Assembly (NCBI GenBank): GCA_021798075.1
Contig: JAJZYO010000131.1
Span: forward strand, 1-6,177
Origin: Actinomycetes bacterium
GTDB lineage: Bacteria; Actinomycetota; Acidimicrobiia; Acidimicrobiales; Palsa-688
Direction of reading: 5' to 3'
DNA: 6,177 bases
The position numbers were made by a program, and so were the translations under genes. Below are positions 1-6,177 of this stretch, in pieces (the first letter of the stretch is position 1; the number at the start of each line of letters is the position of its first letter). The notes under the pieces are model-generated. The model saw only the letters and a list, made by a program, of their open reading frames with translations, did not search any database and was not told where the DNA came from.

Positions 1-936
1 GCGTCTCTCGCCAGCGACGCCGTACATGATCTGCAGTTGCTCCGGCTTGCCGGCGGCCGCCCGGACCAGCCACCAGAGCCAGGCCTCGGCTTCTTCGCGG
101 AGGCCGGCCAAGACGAGGCCGTCGATCGTGAGGGCGGCGTCACGGACCCAGCAGTAGCGGTAGTCCCAGTTGCGCTCGCCTCCGATCTCTTCTGGTAGCG
201 ACGTAGTCGGCGCGGCGACGATCCCGCCCGTCGGGGCGAAGGTGAGGGTCTTCAGCGTCACCAAGGAGCACCGGACGAGCTCTTCCCATTCCCCGTGGCG
301 TTCCACGAAACGGCCCGTCCAGTTGTCCCAGTACGAGAGCGTGGCCCCAAGCGCCTCCTCGAAGCCCGTGTCGGCACCGTCGTCCTCCCATGACGGCTCC
401 CACTGCAGCCGGAAGTCGTGGCTCTCGCCCTCGCTAAGGACAAACGTCGCCCTGTGGCGCAGCTCGTCGGCCTCGAGGGCAACGGGGCTCTCCAGGACGA
501 GGGAGTCGGGCCCGGCCGTCGCCCGCACGCCCGTCCCCGTCTGGGTAACCCAGGGGACCTGCGAACCGTACTCATAGCGGACGACCAGCTCAGTCTCGAA
601 CTCCACGCTCCCTTGCAGGCATTCAGCGCGCCGGAACACCTGCGGCCGGGTCTCCCTCGGTGGCATGAAGTCTGTCACTCTGGCCCGCCCGGTCGGGGTG
701 TCCCATTCCTGCACCAAGACGGGCGAACCCTCCCGGTAGTGGCGCCGGATGGCCAGTCCCGCCCGGCGCGGTGCGAGGAGCCAACGGCCATGATCGGGGG
801 ACCCGAGGAGGGCGGCAAAGCAGGCGGAAGAGTCGAAACGAGGTACGCAGAACCAGTCAAGCGAGCCGTCGCGCCCGACGAGGGCGGCGGTATGGGTGTC
901 CCCTATAAGCCCGTAGTCCTCGAGCCGCTGGCTCAT
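1..936 (-). CDS. GH15 family glucoamylase/trehalase-like protein (N-terminal part, cut by window edge)
   Basis: Likely a cytoplasmic inverting glycoside hydrolase of family 15 acting on trehalose or alpha-1,4-glucan. The frame starts at ATG 936-934 and runs open through base 1, giving 312 residues of a protein that is usually about 600. Residues 1-60 carry the trehalase-like N-terminal domain signature (LEDYGLIGDTHTAALVGRDG at 5-24, then DWFCVPRFDS and CFAALLG). After a beta-rich region the (alpha/alpha)6 catalytic domain begins near 210. NWDYRYCWVRDA (256-267) matches the GH15 substrate-binding motif; R265-D266 correspond to the Arg-Asp pair that holds glucose in subsite -1 of fungal glucoamylase. 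The catalytic glutamates lie beyond the window, so activity cannot be checked. No signal peptide is seen. The start overlaps the ftsX stop (ATGA), and the bases upstream show no strong ribosome binding site, which suggests translational coupling to ftsX. Trehalase versus glucan hydrolase cannot be separated from this half. The family call is strong. Confidence 0.9.
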   Translation of the reverse strand, partial: MSQRLEDYGLIGDTHTAALVGRDGSLDWFCVPRFDSSACFAALLGSPDHGRWLLAPRRAGLAIRRHYREGSPVLVQEWDTPTGRARVTDFMPPRETRPQVFRRAECLQGSVEFETELVVRYEYGSQVPWVTQTGTGVRATAGPDSLVLESPVALEADELRHRATFVLSEGESHDFRLQWEPSWEDDGADTGFEEALGATLSYWDNWTGRFVERHGEWEELVRCSLVTLKTLTFAPTGGIVAAPTTSLPEEIGGERNWDYRYCWVRDAALTIDGLVLAGLREEAEAWLWWLVRAAAGKPEQLQIMYGVAGERR

Positions 937-1826
937 ACCGACAGGTGCCGCCGCACCGCGAAACCGGATCCAACCGCACCCACCGCCGCTCCGACCACGA
1001 CGATCAGGATGCCGGTCAGGAACGCTTCGTGGGAGCTCACGATTAGGGGTTGGCTCGGGATGAGGGGGTTAGTGCCGGTGAAAGAAGCGAGCGTGTTGCG
1101 GGCAGTGAAGGTGATCACAAAGGCGATGACCGCTCCGACCAAGCCCTCTACCAGCCCTTCGAACATGAACGGCACCCGTATAAACCAGTTGGTCGCGCCA
1201 ACCAGCTTCATGACGGCCACCTCCCGGCGCCGGGCAAAGATCGCGAGCTGGATGGTGTTGACCACGAGGGCGATGGCACCGATCATCACGCCGGCGGCCA
1301 CGACCAAGGTGACGTTGCGCAAAGTCGCGAAGTGGGCGAGCCACTGCTTGATCTCCTGGCCGGGGTACTCGACGGAATAGACCCCGGGCTGTTTGGAGAA
1401 CTCGGCGTCCAGCTGGCTCAGGCTCTGCGCCTTGGCCGGCACGCAGCGGAACGATGGGGGCATGTTGGCCGGCGTCATGACCTTCAACATGTCGGGTTGC
1501 CCGCTGAACATCTGCCTGAACTCCACGTAGGCCTGCGCCTTGTCGACGTAGGAGCACTTCTTTATCTGGGCAGGGGTCATCGAGACGAGCTGCTGGCGGA
1601 TGCCGGTGATCTCCTGCGAGCTCACGTTCGCGTTCAAGAAGATCACCAGCTCGACCCCGCCTTGGTACTGCACGGTCGCCTTGTTGACCGCCTGGCGCAT
1701 GATGAGGACGCTCCCCAAAGCTGTGAGCGAGACGGCCATGGTGACGACGGCCGCCACGGTCATCACCACATTGCGTGCGAGGTTGCCCCCCGTCTCGCGC
1801 AAGACGTACGAACTCGGTAATGCCAA
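933..1826 (-). CDS. ftsX: Cell division protein FtsX (FtsEX complex membrane subunit)
   Basis: Membrane subunit of FtsEX, which couples ATP hydrolysis by FtsE to activation of peptidoglycan hydrolases outside the cell during division. The product is 297 residues, normal for the family. It shows the FtsX topology: a short cytoplasmic N-terminus (YVLRETGGNLARN at 7-19), TM1 about 20-43, an extracellular domain about 44-168, then three membrane segments at about 170-195, 222-242 and 267-290. ARRREVAVMKLVGAT (198-212) is the conserved cytoplasmic loop after TM2. The extracellular domain has two cysteines, C91 and C128, which could form a disulfide (inference). The start is TTG at 1826-1824: an in-frame TAG stop lies 12 bases upstream and a good ribosome binding site precedes it. 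It follows ftsE by 53 bases and overlaps the GH15 gene by 4 bases. The identity is secure from its sequence and from its position next to ftsE. Confidence 0.96.
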   Translation of the reverse strand: MALPSSYVLRETGGNLARNVVMTVAAVVTMAVSLTALGSVLIMRQAVNKATVQYQGGVELVIFLNANVSSQEITGIRQQLVSMTPAQIKKCSYVDKAQAYVEFRQMFSGQPDMLKVMTPANMPPSFRCVPAKAQSLSQLDAEFSKQPGVYSVEYPGQEIKQWLAHFATLRNVTLVVAAGVMIGAIALVVNTIQLAIFARRREVAVMKLVGATNWFIRVPFMFEGLVEGLVGAVIAFVITFTARNTLASFTGTNPLIPSQPLIVSSHEAFLTGILIVVVGAAVGAVGSGFAVRRHLSV

Positions 1827-1832
1827 GCGCAG

Positions 1833-1840
1833 CTCCCTCT
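1833..1840 (-). promoter_or_regulatory. Ribosome binding site of ftsX
   Basis: On the minus strand AGAGGGAG lies 6 bases before the TTG at 1826-1824. This purine-rich site decides the ftsX start, because the next in-frame upstream codons are CGC, CTG, GAG and AGG followed by a TAG stop, and no ATG is available. Confidence 0.75.
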
Positions 1841-1879
1841 AAACCGTGACGATCTGCCAGCCCCGCCTCGAGGCCAAGC

Positions 1880-2569
1880 TCAAGCGTCAACCATCCCGTA
1901 CACGCCTCTTGCCTGGTCACGCACGACGATCCCGTGGTCGAGCTCGATCACGCGCTTCCTCATGGCGTCGACGATCTCCTGGTGGTGAGTGGCCATGACG
2001 ACTGTGGTGCCGTACTGGTTGATCCTCTCGAGCAACCGCATGATCCCAGCCGTGGTGGCTGGGTCCAGGTTGCCCGTCGGCTCGTCGGCGAGGAGGATGA
2101 GCGGCCGGTTCACGAACGCCCTAGCAACCGCCACCCGCTGCTGCTCACCTCCAGAGAGCTCACCGGGCTTGCGGCCCATCTTGCTGCCGAGCCCGACAAG
2201 TTCGAGGATCTGGGGTACCTGGCTGCGCACGAAGTGGCGCGGCCGACCCGTGACCTCGAGGGCGAACGCTACGTTGTCATAGACGCTGCGCTCGGGCAAC
2301 AGGCGGAAGTCCTGGAATATGCACCCGATATTGCGCCGGAGATAGGGCACCTTCCAGGGGGGCAGGGACCCCACTTCCTTGCCAGCCACCCAGATCTCGC
2401 CCGAGTCGGCCCGCTCCTCTTTGGTAACAAGGGAGAGGAACGTGGTCTTCCCAGAGCCCGAGGGCCCGACGACGAAGACGAACTCCCCCCGCTTGATGTC
2501 TACCGTGACGTCCTTCAAGGCCGTCACGGAGCCCTTGTACGCCTTATGGACGTGCTCGAAGCGGATCAT
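1880..2569 (-). CDS. ftsE: Cell division ATP-binding protein FtsE
   Basis: Cytoplasmic ABC ATPase that pairs with FtsX at the division septum; together they gate cell-wall hydrolases rather than transport a solute. The protein is 229 residues, the usual FtsE length. All nucleotide-binding elements are intact: Walker A GPSGSGKT (35-42), Q-loop Q86 in CIFQDFRLL, signature [14 protein letters not shown] (138-151), Walker B LILLADEP (157-164) with catalytic E163, D-loop GNLDP (166-170) and H-loop H195. The Q-loop context and the segment [16 protein letters not shown] (91-106) are typical of FtsE as opposed to LolD or MacB ATPases, and ftsX follows directly. The start is ATG 2569-2567 with GGGGTAGG 8 bases upstream. 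It lies 68 bases after the glgM stop, enough room for its own promoter. In many actinobacteria ftsE follows prfB; here it follows glycogen genes. Confidence 0.97.
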   Translation of the reverse strand: MIRFEHVHKAYKGSVTALKDVTVDIKRGEFVFVVGPSGSGKTTFLSLVTKEERADSGEIWVAGKEVGSLPPWKVPYLRRNIGCIFQDFRLLPERSVYDNVAFALEVTGRPRHFVRSQVPQILELVGLGSKMGRKPGELSGGEQQRVAVARAFVNRPLILLADEPTGNLDPATTAGIMRLLERINQYGTTVVMATHHQEIVDAMRKRVIELDHGIVVRDQARGVYGMVDA

Positions 2570-2577
2570 GGTTGTTG

Positions 2578-2585
2578 CCTACCCC
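2578..2585 (-). promoter_or_regulatory. Ribosome binding site of ftsE
   Basis: Minus-strand GGGGTAGG ends 8 bases before the ATG at 2569. The match to the anti-Shine-Dalgarno sequence is moderate (AGG core), but it lies at a workable distance and supports the ATG start. Confidence 0.5.
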
Positions 2586-2597
2586 GCGCCCGTGCGA

Positions 2598-2635
2598 AGG
2601 GCACCACCACGATGATAGCCGCTCAAGCGTGCCCT
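2598..2635. repeat. 7-bp inverted repeat between glgM and ftsE
   Basis: On the plus strand agggcac (2598-2604) and gtgccct (2629-2635) are perfect inverted arms around a 24-base spacer. The spacer holds TATCAT on the minus strand (2617-2612), a five-of-six match to a -10 hexamer, but I find no convincing -35 element 16-18 bases before it. There is no T-tract after the stem, so an intrinsic terminator is not supported. It could be an operator or an mRNA stem ahead of ftsE; chance is also possible. Confidence 0.35.
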
Positions 2636-2637
2636 CA

Positions 2638-3843
2638 CTAACTGGGCCGGGCTGAAAGGGCCTCTTTATAGACCTGCACCGTCTTCAGCGCGACCGCAGG
2701 CCAGGTGAACTCGGCCACGGCGCGCCGCCTGCCGGCGGCACCGAGGCGCCTGGCGAGGTCGGGGTCCCTGAGCAGGCGGTTCACCTGGGCGGAGAGGGCA
2801 GACGCGAACGCGGCGGGGTCTGCCGGGGACCCGAAGGGGTCGCCGCTCGGCTCGAAGGGCACGAGCAACCCGGTCTCCCCGTCTACTACCACTTCGGGGA
2901 TACCGCCCACGGCGCTCGCCACGACCGGGGCCCCACACGCCATGGCCTCCACGTTTATGAAGCCGAACGGTTCGTACACCGAGGGGCAGACGAAGACGGC
3001 CGCGTGGCTCATGAGCTGGACGACTTGACGGCGCGGGAGCATCGCGTCGAGCCAAGTCACGCCGCCTCGCTCGGCGGTGAGCGCGTCCACCCCGGCACGG
3101 ACTTCGGCTTCTACCTCGGGCGTGTCGGGGGCGGTGGCACAAACGACGAGCCCTGCCTCAGGCACGAACCCCCGCGCCGCTTCGAGCAGGTAGGTGATGC
3201 CCTTTTGCCTTGCGACCCGGCCAACGAAAAGGACGTAGGGGGCTTCTGGGTCGATGCCGAGGCTTGCCAGGGCGTCGGTCTCAGGGTCGGGGAAGAACTC
3301 GTCGGTGTCGATGCCGTTGTGCACGACCTTCACGCGAGCCGGGTCAACGGCGGGGTACACGCGCAGGATGTCGTCGACCATCGCCCTCGAGACGCCGATG
3401 ACGGCGTCGGCTTGCTCTATGGCCGTCCGTTCTGCCCAGGAGGAGAGGCGGTAGCCCGGTCCCAACTGCTCGGCCTTCCACGGGCGGAGGGGCTCCAGGC
3501 TGTGGGAGGTGACTACGTGAGGGGTCCCGTAGAGCACCTGGGCAAGGTAGCCCCCGAAATTGGCGTACCAGGTGTGGCTATGGACGAGGTCGGCTCCAGC
3601 AACGTCTTCGGCCATCCGAAGGTCGACCGATAGGTACGCAAGGGCCGACCCTTTCCCATCCTTAGCGAAGGCGCCCCACGGCTCGTAAGAGGCCTTGACG
3701 AGGGGGTCCTGCCTCGGAGGGCCAAAACAGCGCACGCCGACGTCGACAAGGCCCGCCAGCTCACGGGCGAGGTACTCGACGTGAACCCCCGCGCCGCCGT
3801 AGGTCTCAGGCGGGTACTCGCGGGTGAGCAGGGCGACCTTCAA
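2638..3843 (-). CDS. glgM: GT4 glycosyltransferase, actinobacterial GlgA/GlgM type (glycogen or maltose-1-phosphate synthase)
   Basis: Cytoplasmic GT-B fold enzyme using ADP-glucose from GlgC. In mycobacteria the close relative Rv1212c (GlgM) joins ADP-glucose to glucose-1-phosphate to give maltose-1-phosphate for the GlgE pathway; older annotation calls this family glycogen synthase GlgA. The product is 401 residues. Visible features: N-terminal [22 protein letters not shown] with the glycine loop, [11 protein letters not shown] (88-98), [11 protein letters not shown] (113-123), GVSRAM (150-155), HNGIDTDEF (175-183), the C-terminal domain start [10 protein letters not shown] (206-215), and the retaining GT4 motif EPFGFINVE (291-299), whose two glutamates E291 and E299 form the E-X7-E pair. 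The start is TTG 3843-3841, overlapping the glgC stop (TTGA) and preceded by a strong ribosome binding site. The frame is open further upstream to about 4209, but that part lies inside glgC and has no family similarity. GlgM versus GlgA function is inferred. Confidence 0.93.
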   Translation of the reverse strand: MKVALLTREYPPETYGGAGVHVEYLARELAGLVDVGVRCFGPPRQDPLVKASYEPWGAFAKDGKGSALAYLSVDLRMAEDVAGADLVHSHTWYANFGGYLAQVLYGTPHVVTSHSLEPLRPWKAEQLGPGYRLSSWAERTAIEQADAVIGVSRAMVDDILRVYPAVDPARVKVVHNGIDTDEFFPDPETDALASLGIDPEAPYVLFVGRVARQKGITYLLEAARGFVPEAGLVVCATAPDTPEVEAEVRAGVDALTAERGGVTWLDAMLPRRQVVQLMSHAAVFVCPSVYEPFGFINVEAMACGAPVVASAVGGIPEVVVDGETGLLVPFEPSGDPFGSPADPAAFASALSAQVNRLLRDPDLARRLGAAGRRRAVAEFTWPAVALKTVQVYKEALSARPS

Positions 3844-5069
3844 GCGACGACCTTCTCCCCCTTGCCTATGACCACCACGCCACCGGCCGAGATCGTGAAA
3901 TGGCTCGCGTCCAGCTCGGCGTCGACACCCACGCGGGCTCCTGGCTCGATCACGACATTTTTGTCGACGATGGCCCTGCGTACGACTGCCCCCTCCCCGA
4001 TGCGCACCCGGTCCATCACGACGGACTCCTCGACGAGCGCTCCCTGGTCGACGAGAACGCCGGAGGAAATGACAGAACGGCGCACGGTGCCTCCCGAGAT
4101 GATCGTCCCGGCCGAGACGATGGAATCGAAGGCGAGGCCGCGCCTCGACGGCTCTTCGAACACGAACTTGGCCGGTGGCAGCGAAGACGGGCTCGTGTGG
4201 ATCGGCCACTCCTCGTTGTAGAGGTTGAAGACCGGGTCGACGGAGACGAGGTCCATGCTCGCCTCGTAGTAGGCGTCGAGGGTCCCAACGTCACGCCAGT
4301 AACCCCGCTCCTTGTCCGTGCAACCTGGTACGAGGTTGGCGCCGAAATCGTAAAAGTGGGCATCACCTGCCTCGACGAAGCGTGGCACGATGTCGCCGCC
4401 CATGTCATGGCGGCTGCCCGAGTCCTCGGCATCCTCGCGCAAGGCGTCTACGAGCGCCTCGGCCGTGAAGATGTAGTTGCCCATCGAGGCAAAGAGCTCC
4501 TTGCGGCCGCCAGCCAGGGCGAGCGGGTCCGCTGGCTTCTCGATGAAGCGCGAGATACGCATGCCCTTCGCCGGCTCGATGATGCCGAAGCTGCCGGCCT
4601 CGCCGGCAGGTACACCGATGGCCGCGACAGTAACGGCGGCCCCGCTTTGGATGTGCTGCTCGAGCATCTGGCGGGGGTCCATACGGTAAATGTGGTCGGC
4701 GCCGAAGACCAAGATGTAGTCGGGTCGCTCGTCGCTCACGATGTTCAGGTTTTGGTAAATGGCGTCCGCTGAGCCCGCGAACCACCAGGGGCCGCGGCGC
4801 ATCTGGGCCGGGACGGGCGTCACGTAATACCCGAGCAGGTTGGAGAGCCGCCATGTCCGCGTCACGTGGAGGTCGAGGCTGTGGCTCTTGTACTGCGTGA
4901 GGACGATGACTTTCAAGAAGTCAGCGTTTGCCAAGTTTGACAGCACGAAGTCGATCAGGCGGTAGTGGCCGCCGAACGGCACTGCAGGCTTGGCACGGTC
5001 GAGCGTGAGGGGCAACAAGCGCTTGCCCTCGCCTCCTGCCAGCACAATCGAAAGGGTGCGCACTGTCAA
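3840..5069 (-). CDS. glgC: Glucose-1-phosphate adenylyltransferase (ADP-glucose pyrophosphorylase)
   Basis: Makes ADP-glucose from glucose-1-phosphate and ATP, the committed step of bacterial glycogen and GlgE-pathway glucan synthesis; normally a cytoplasmic, allosterically regulated homotetramer. The 409-residue protein has the usual length. The nucleotidyltransferase domain carries [13 protein letters not shown] (10-22), [11 protein letters not shown] (24-34), the GSADAIYQ region (99-106), GAD (123-125) with the catalytic aspartate D125, and FIEKP (175-179) with the sugar-phosphate-binding lysine. [10 protein letters not shown] (221-230) and [14 protein letters not shown] (257-270) follow. 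The C-terminal left-handed beta-helix spans about 310-400. The nearest in-frame upstream stop is TAA at 5078-5076, so the start must be TTG 5069-5067 or GTG 5063-5061 (407 residues); neither has a clear ribosome binding site. The gene lies 34 bases after qcrB and overlaps glgM by 4 bases. Confidence 0.97.
   Translation of the reverse strand: MTVRTLSIVLAGGEGKRLLPLTLDRAKPAVPFGGHYRLIDFVLSNLANADFLKVIVLTQYKSHSLDLHVTRTWRLSNLLGYYVTPVPAQMRRGPWWFAGSADAIYQNLNIVSDERPDYILVFGADHIYRMDPRQMLEQHIQSGAAVTVAAIGVPAGEAGSFGIIEPAKGMRISRFIEKPADPLALAGGRKELFASMGNYIFTAEALVDALREDAEDSGSRHDMGGDIVPRFVEAGDAHFYDFGANLVPGCTDKERGYWRDVGTLDAYYEASMDLVSVDPVFNLYNEEWPIHTSPSSLPPAKFVFEEPSRRGLAFDSIVSAGTIISGGTVRRSVISSGVLVDQGALVEESVVMDRVRIGEGAVVRRAIVDKNVVIEPGARVGVDAELDASHFTISAGGVVVIGKGEKVVA
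3851..3861 (-). promoter_or_regulatory. Ribosome binding site of glgM, inside the glgC 3' end
   Basis: Minus-strand GGGGGAGAAGG lies within the last codons of glgC and ends 7 bases before the TTG at 3843. It supports the overlapping TTG start and tightly links glgM translation to glgC. Confidence 0.7.
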
Positions 5070-5084
5070 AGAAACTTAGTGCGC
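5058..5084. repeat. 7-bp inverted repeat spanning the glgC start
   Basis: Plus-strand gcgcact (5058-5064) and agtgcgc (5078-5084) are perfect inverted arms with a 13-base spacer. In the mRNA the possible TTG start of glgC would lie in the loop and the alternative GTG within the 3' arm. It could be a protein-binding site or an RNA stem that limits initiation. Nothing here identifies a cognate regulator. Confidence 0.45.
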
Positions 5085-5103
5085 TCGCGCGCCCGGGGGC
5101 TCG
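5070..5103 (-). other. qcrB-glgC intergenic gap
   Basis: The 34 bases hold the left arm of the inverted repeat, a GC-rich run, and a TAAGTT (5078-5073) of the TANNNT type often seen at actinobacterial -10 elements. There is no recognisable -35 and no Shine-Dalgarno sequence. A start site producing a leaderless glgC mRNA beginning near the GTG at 5063 is possible but weakly supported. Confidence 0.25.
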
Positions 5104-6177
5104 TTATCCCCCTGCCGGTTCGCCGCCGGCCGCCTCGAGCCCGGCCGCCTCGAGCCCGGCCGCCTCGAGCCCGGCAGCCTCGAGCCCGGCAGCCTCGAGC
5201 GCAGCCTCCGCGCCGCCGTGCCCGCTATCGCCCCCATTGCCGTGACGGTCGCCATCGTGAGCCTCGTGCGCGTGCTCTGCCCCGAGCGTGTGGAAGGCAC
5301 CCCGCGCATCTCGCACGATGATGCCGCCGACGGGGCGCTGGATCGGGTGGGCGTTCTGCGCGTTGAGGAGGTTGCAGACCTTGTAGGTCACAACGCCCGC
5401 CACTATCGGCGCTACGAACGAGCCGTACTGGAGGATCTCGATCAGGAGCTCGAAGGAGATGTTGAGGGCGTTCCCGATCAGGTCGGTGGCGCTCGCCACG
5501 GTTAGGTCGGCAAAGAAGAACAGCGCCCCCACGCCGATCGCCGTACGCAGGGGCTTGTCGCGCGGCCGGTCGAGGAGGTTGTGCTCCTCGTTGTCGGCAA
5601 AGAGCCGGCGGTCGATGGCCGGCCACGCGTACATGATCGTGAACACGATGCCCGGGAGCAGTATGCCCGGGAAGAACGGGTTGGCGATCTCGTGGCCGAA
5701 GCTCCGGAACTCCCAGTGGGGCCATAGCCGAAGGGCCCCGTCCAGCCACCCCACGTACCAGTCGGGCTGGGTACCAGCGCTCCCTCGGGCGGGGCTGTAG
5801 GGACCGTACACCCAGATCGGGTTTATCTGGACGAAACCGCCCAACCCGAAGACGATCGCGGCGATGAACATGAAGAGCCCGCCCGACTTGATCGCGTACT
5901 GCGGCCAGAGCCGGCTCCCGACGATGTTGTGCTCCGTCTTGCCTGGGCCGGGGAAGTCGGTGTGCTTTTGGTGCCACAAGATCCCGAGGTGAGCACCGAG
6001 GAGCCCGAGCAGGATCAGGGGGAACAAGAACTCGTGGATGACGAAAAGCCTCGTGAAGAACACCGAGGTCCCTGGGAACGCCCCGCCCCACAGGGTGAAC
6101 GCGACCCAAACGCCCACAAAGGGGATGGACTGGATGATCGAGAACACGACCCTGAGGCCCGAGCCGGAGAGCAGGTC
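5104..6177 (-). CDS. qcrB: Cytochrome bc1 complex cytochrome b subunit (C-terminal part, start beyond window)
   Basis: Membrane subunit of the respiratory menaquinol:cytochrome c reductase (or bcc-aa3 supercomplex), carrying both b hemes and the quinone sites. The visible 357 residues cover roughly the last two thirds of a family usually near 540; the frame is open at the right edge. Numbering from the edge, H48 and H63 in VIHEFLFPLILLGLLGAHL are the helix D heme ligands with 14 residues between them, as in actinobacterial QcrB. KHTDFPGPGKTEHN (71-84), QINPIW (117-122) and PDWY (138-141, the Qo-site motif equivalent to PEWY) follow, and LLDRPRD (201-207) is a conserved actinobacterial segment. 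Several hydrophobic helices lie at about 12-32, 44-68, 98-118, 168-188, 210-230 and 247-268. The cytoplasmic tail from about 270 is unusual: a His-rich stretch (295-322) and five LEAAG repeats (327-351), ending in a TAA stop. The Rieske (qcrA) and cytochrome c (qcrC) genes would be expected upstream, outside the window. Confidence 0.96.
   Translation of the reverse strand, partial: DLLSGSGLRVVFSIIQSIPFVGVWVAFTLWGGAFPGTSVFFTRLFVIHEFLFPLILLGLLGAHLGILWHQKHTDFPGPGKTEHNIVGSRLWPQYAIKSGGLFMFIAAIVFGLGGFVQINPIWVYGPYSPARGSAGTQPDWYVGWLDGALRLWPHWEFRSFGHEIANPFFPGILLPGIVFTIMYAWPAIDRRLFADNEEHNLLDRPRDKPLRTAIGVGALFFFADLTVASATDLIGNALNISFELLIEILQYGSFVAPIVAGVVTYKVCNLLNAQNAHPIQRPVGGIIVRDARGAFHTLGAEHAHEAHDGDRHGNGGDSGHGGAEAALEAAGLEAAGLEAAGLEAAGLEAAGGEPAGG
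5131..5205 (-). repeat. Tandem 15-bp repeat in the 3' end of qcrB
   Basis: Five head-to-tail 15-base units read on the plus strand as cgcctcgagcccggc at 5131, 5146 and 5161, agcctcgagcccggc at 5176, and a degenerate agcctcgagcgcagc at 5191. Each unit holds the palindrome ctcgag and encodes the pentapeptide LEAAG (the first copy read is the degenerate one). The near identity at the DNA level, including synonymous positions, points to recent duplication by slippage. A copy-number difference would be in frame. Confidence 0.9.

Noticed and set aside
418..1380. 320-codon open frame on the plus strand opposite the GH15 gene and ftsX
   Set aside because: It crosses the junction of two well-supported minus-strand genes, has no recognisable domain and shows the Pro/Arg/Thr-rich composition typical of antisense frames in GC-rich DNA.
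1050..1820. 256-codon plus-strand open frame opposite ftsX
   Set aside because: His/Arg/Asp/Gly-rich antisense shadow of ftsX with no domain signature.
1865..1874. Palindrome gcctcgaggc in the ftsE-ftsX gap
   Set aside because: Short; ctcgag-containing strings recur in this GC-rich window, including in the qcrB repeat, so chance is the simplest explanation.
3844..4209. Upstream extension of the glgM frame by 122 codons
   Set aside because: It lies wholly inside glgC, is Arg-rich with no family similarity, and the TTG at 3843 has a strong ribosome binding site and begins exactly at the conserved [12 protein letters not shown].
5064..5069. TTGACA on the minus strand as a -35 promoter element
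   Set aside because: No TANNNT hexamer is found at a proper distance downstream, and the bases overlap the glgC start codon.
5095..5112. GGGGG/CCCCC stem around the qcrB stop as a terminator
   Set aside because: Only five base pairs with an 8-base loop and no T-tract follow it on the minus strand.

Overview
The window looks like an ordinary chromosomal stretch from a high-GC Gram-positive bacterium of the phylum Actinomycetota. The evidence is the GC-rich sequence, the actinobacterial type of cytochrome b (QcrB), the 'GlgA/GlgM' type of glycosyltransferase paired with GlgC, an FtsEX pair, and a GH15 protein with the trehalase-like N-terminal domain common in actinobacteria. I would guess a deep-branching class such as Acidimicrobiia, but that rests on general sequence feel and was not tested.

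All genes lie on the minus strand, so they read from right to left. In order: qcrB (C-terminal two thirds, entering from the right edge, ending at 5104); a 34-base gap; glgC (3840-5069); glgM/glgA (2638-3843, start overlapping the glgC stop); a 68-base gap; ftsE (1880-2569); a 53-base gap; ftsX (933-1826); and a GH15 glucoamylase/trehalase-like gene (936 to the left edge, start overlapping the ftsX stop). No stretch longer than about 70 bases lacks a gene. I see no RNA gene, mobile element, CRISPR array or origin. Three of the five visible starts (glgC, glgM, ftsX) appear to be TTG.

The genes fall into three functions. QcrB is the membrane cytochrome b of the respiratory bc1 complex. GlgC makes ADP-glucose, and GlgM/GlgA uses it to make maltose-1-phosphate or to extend alpha-glucan; the GH15 enzyme may hydrolyse trehalose or alpha-glucan, so it fits the same storage-sugar theme. 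FtsE and FtsX form the ABC-type complex that controls peptidoglycan hydrolysis at division. The compact same-strand layout with two 4-base stop/start overlaps suggests cotranscription of glgC-glgM and of ftsX-GH15. Whether the whole run is one operon cannot be decided from sequence.

I did not find a convincing undescribed system. The points most worth a second look are the division genes set between storage-sugar genes, a tandem 15-bp repeat plus His-rich stretch at the QcrB C-terminus, and a 7-bp inverted repeat that brackets the glgC start region, which lacks a clear ribosome binding site.
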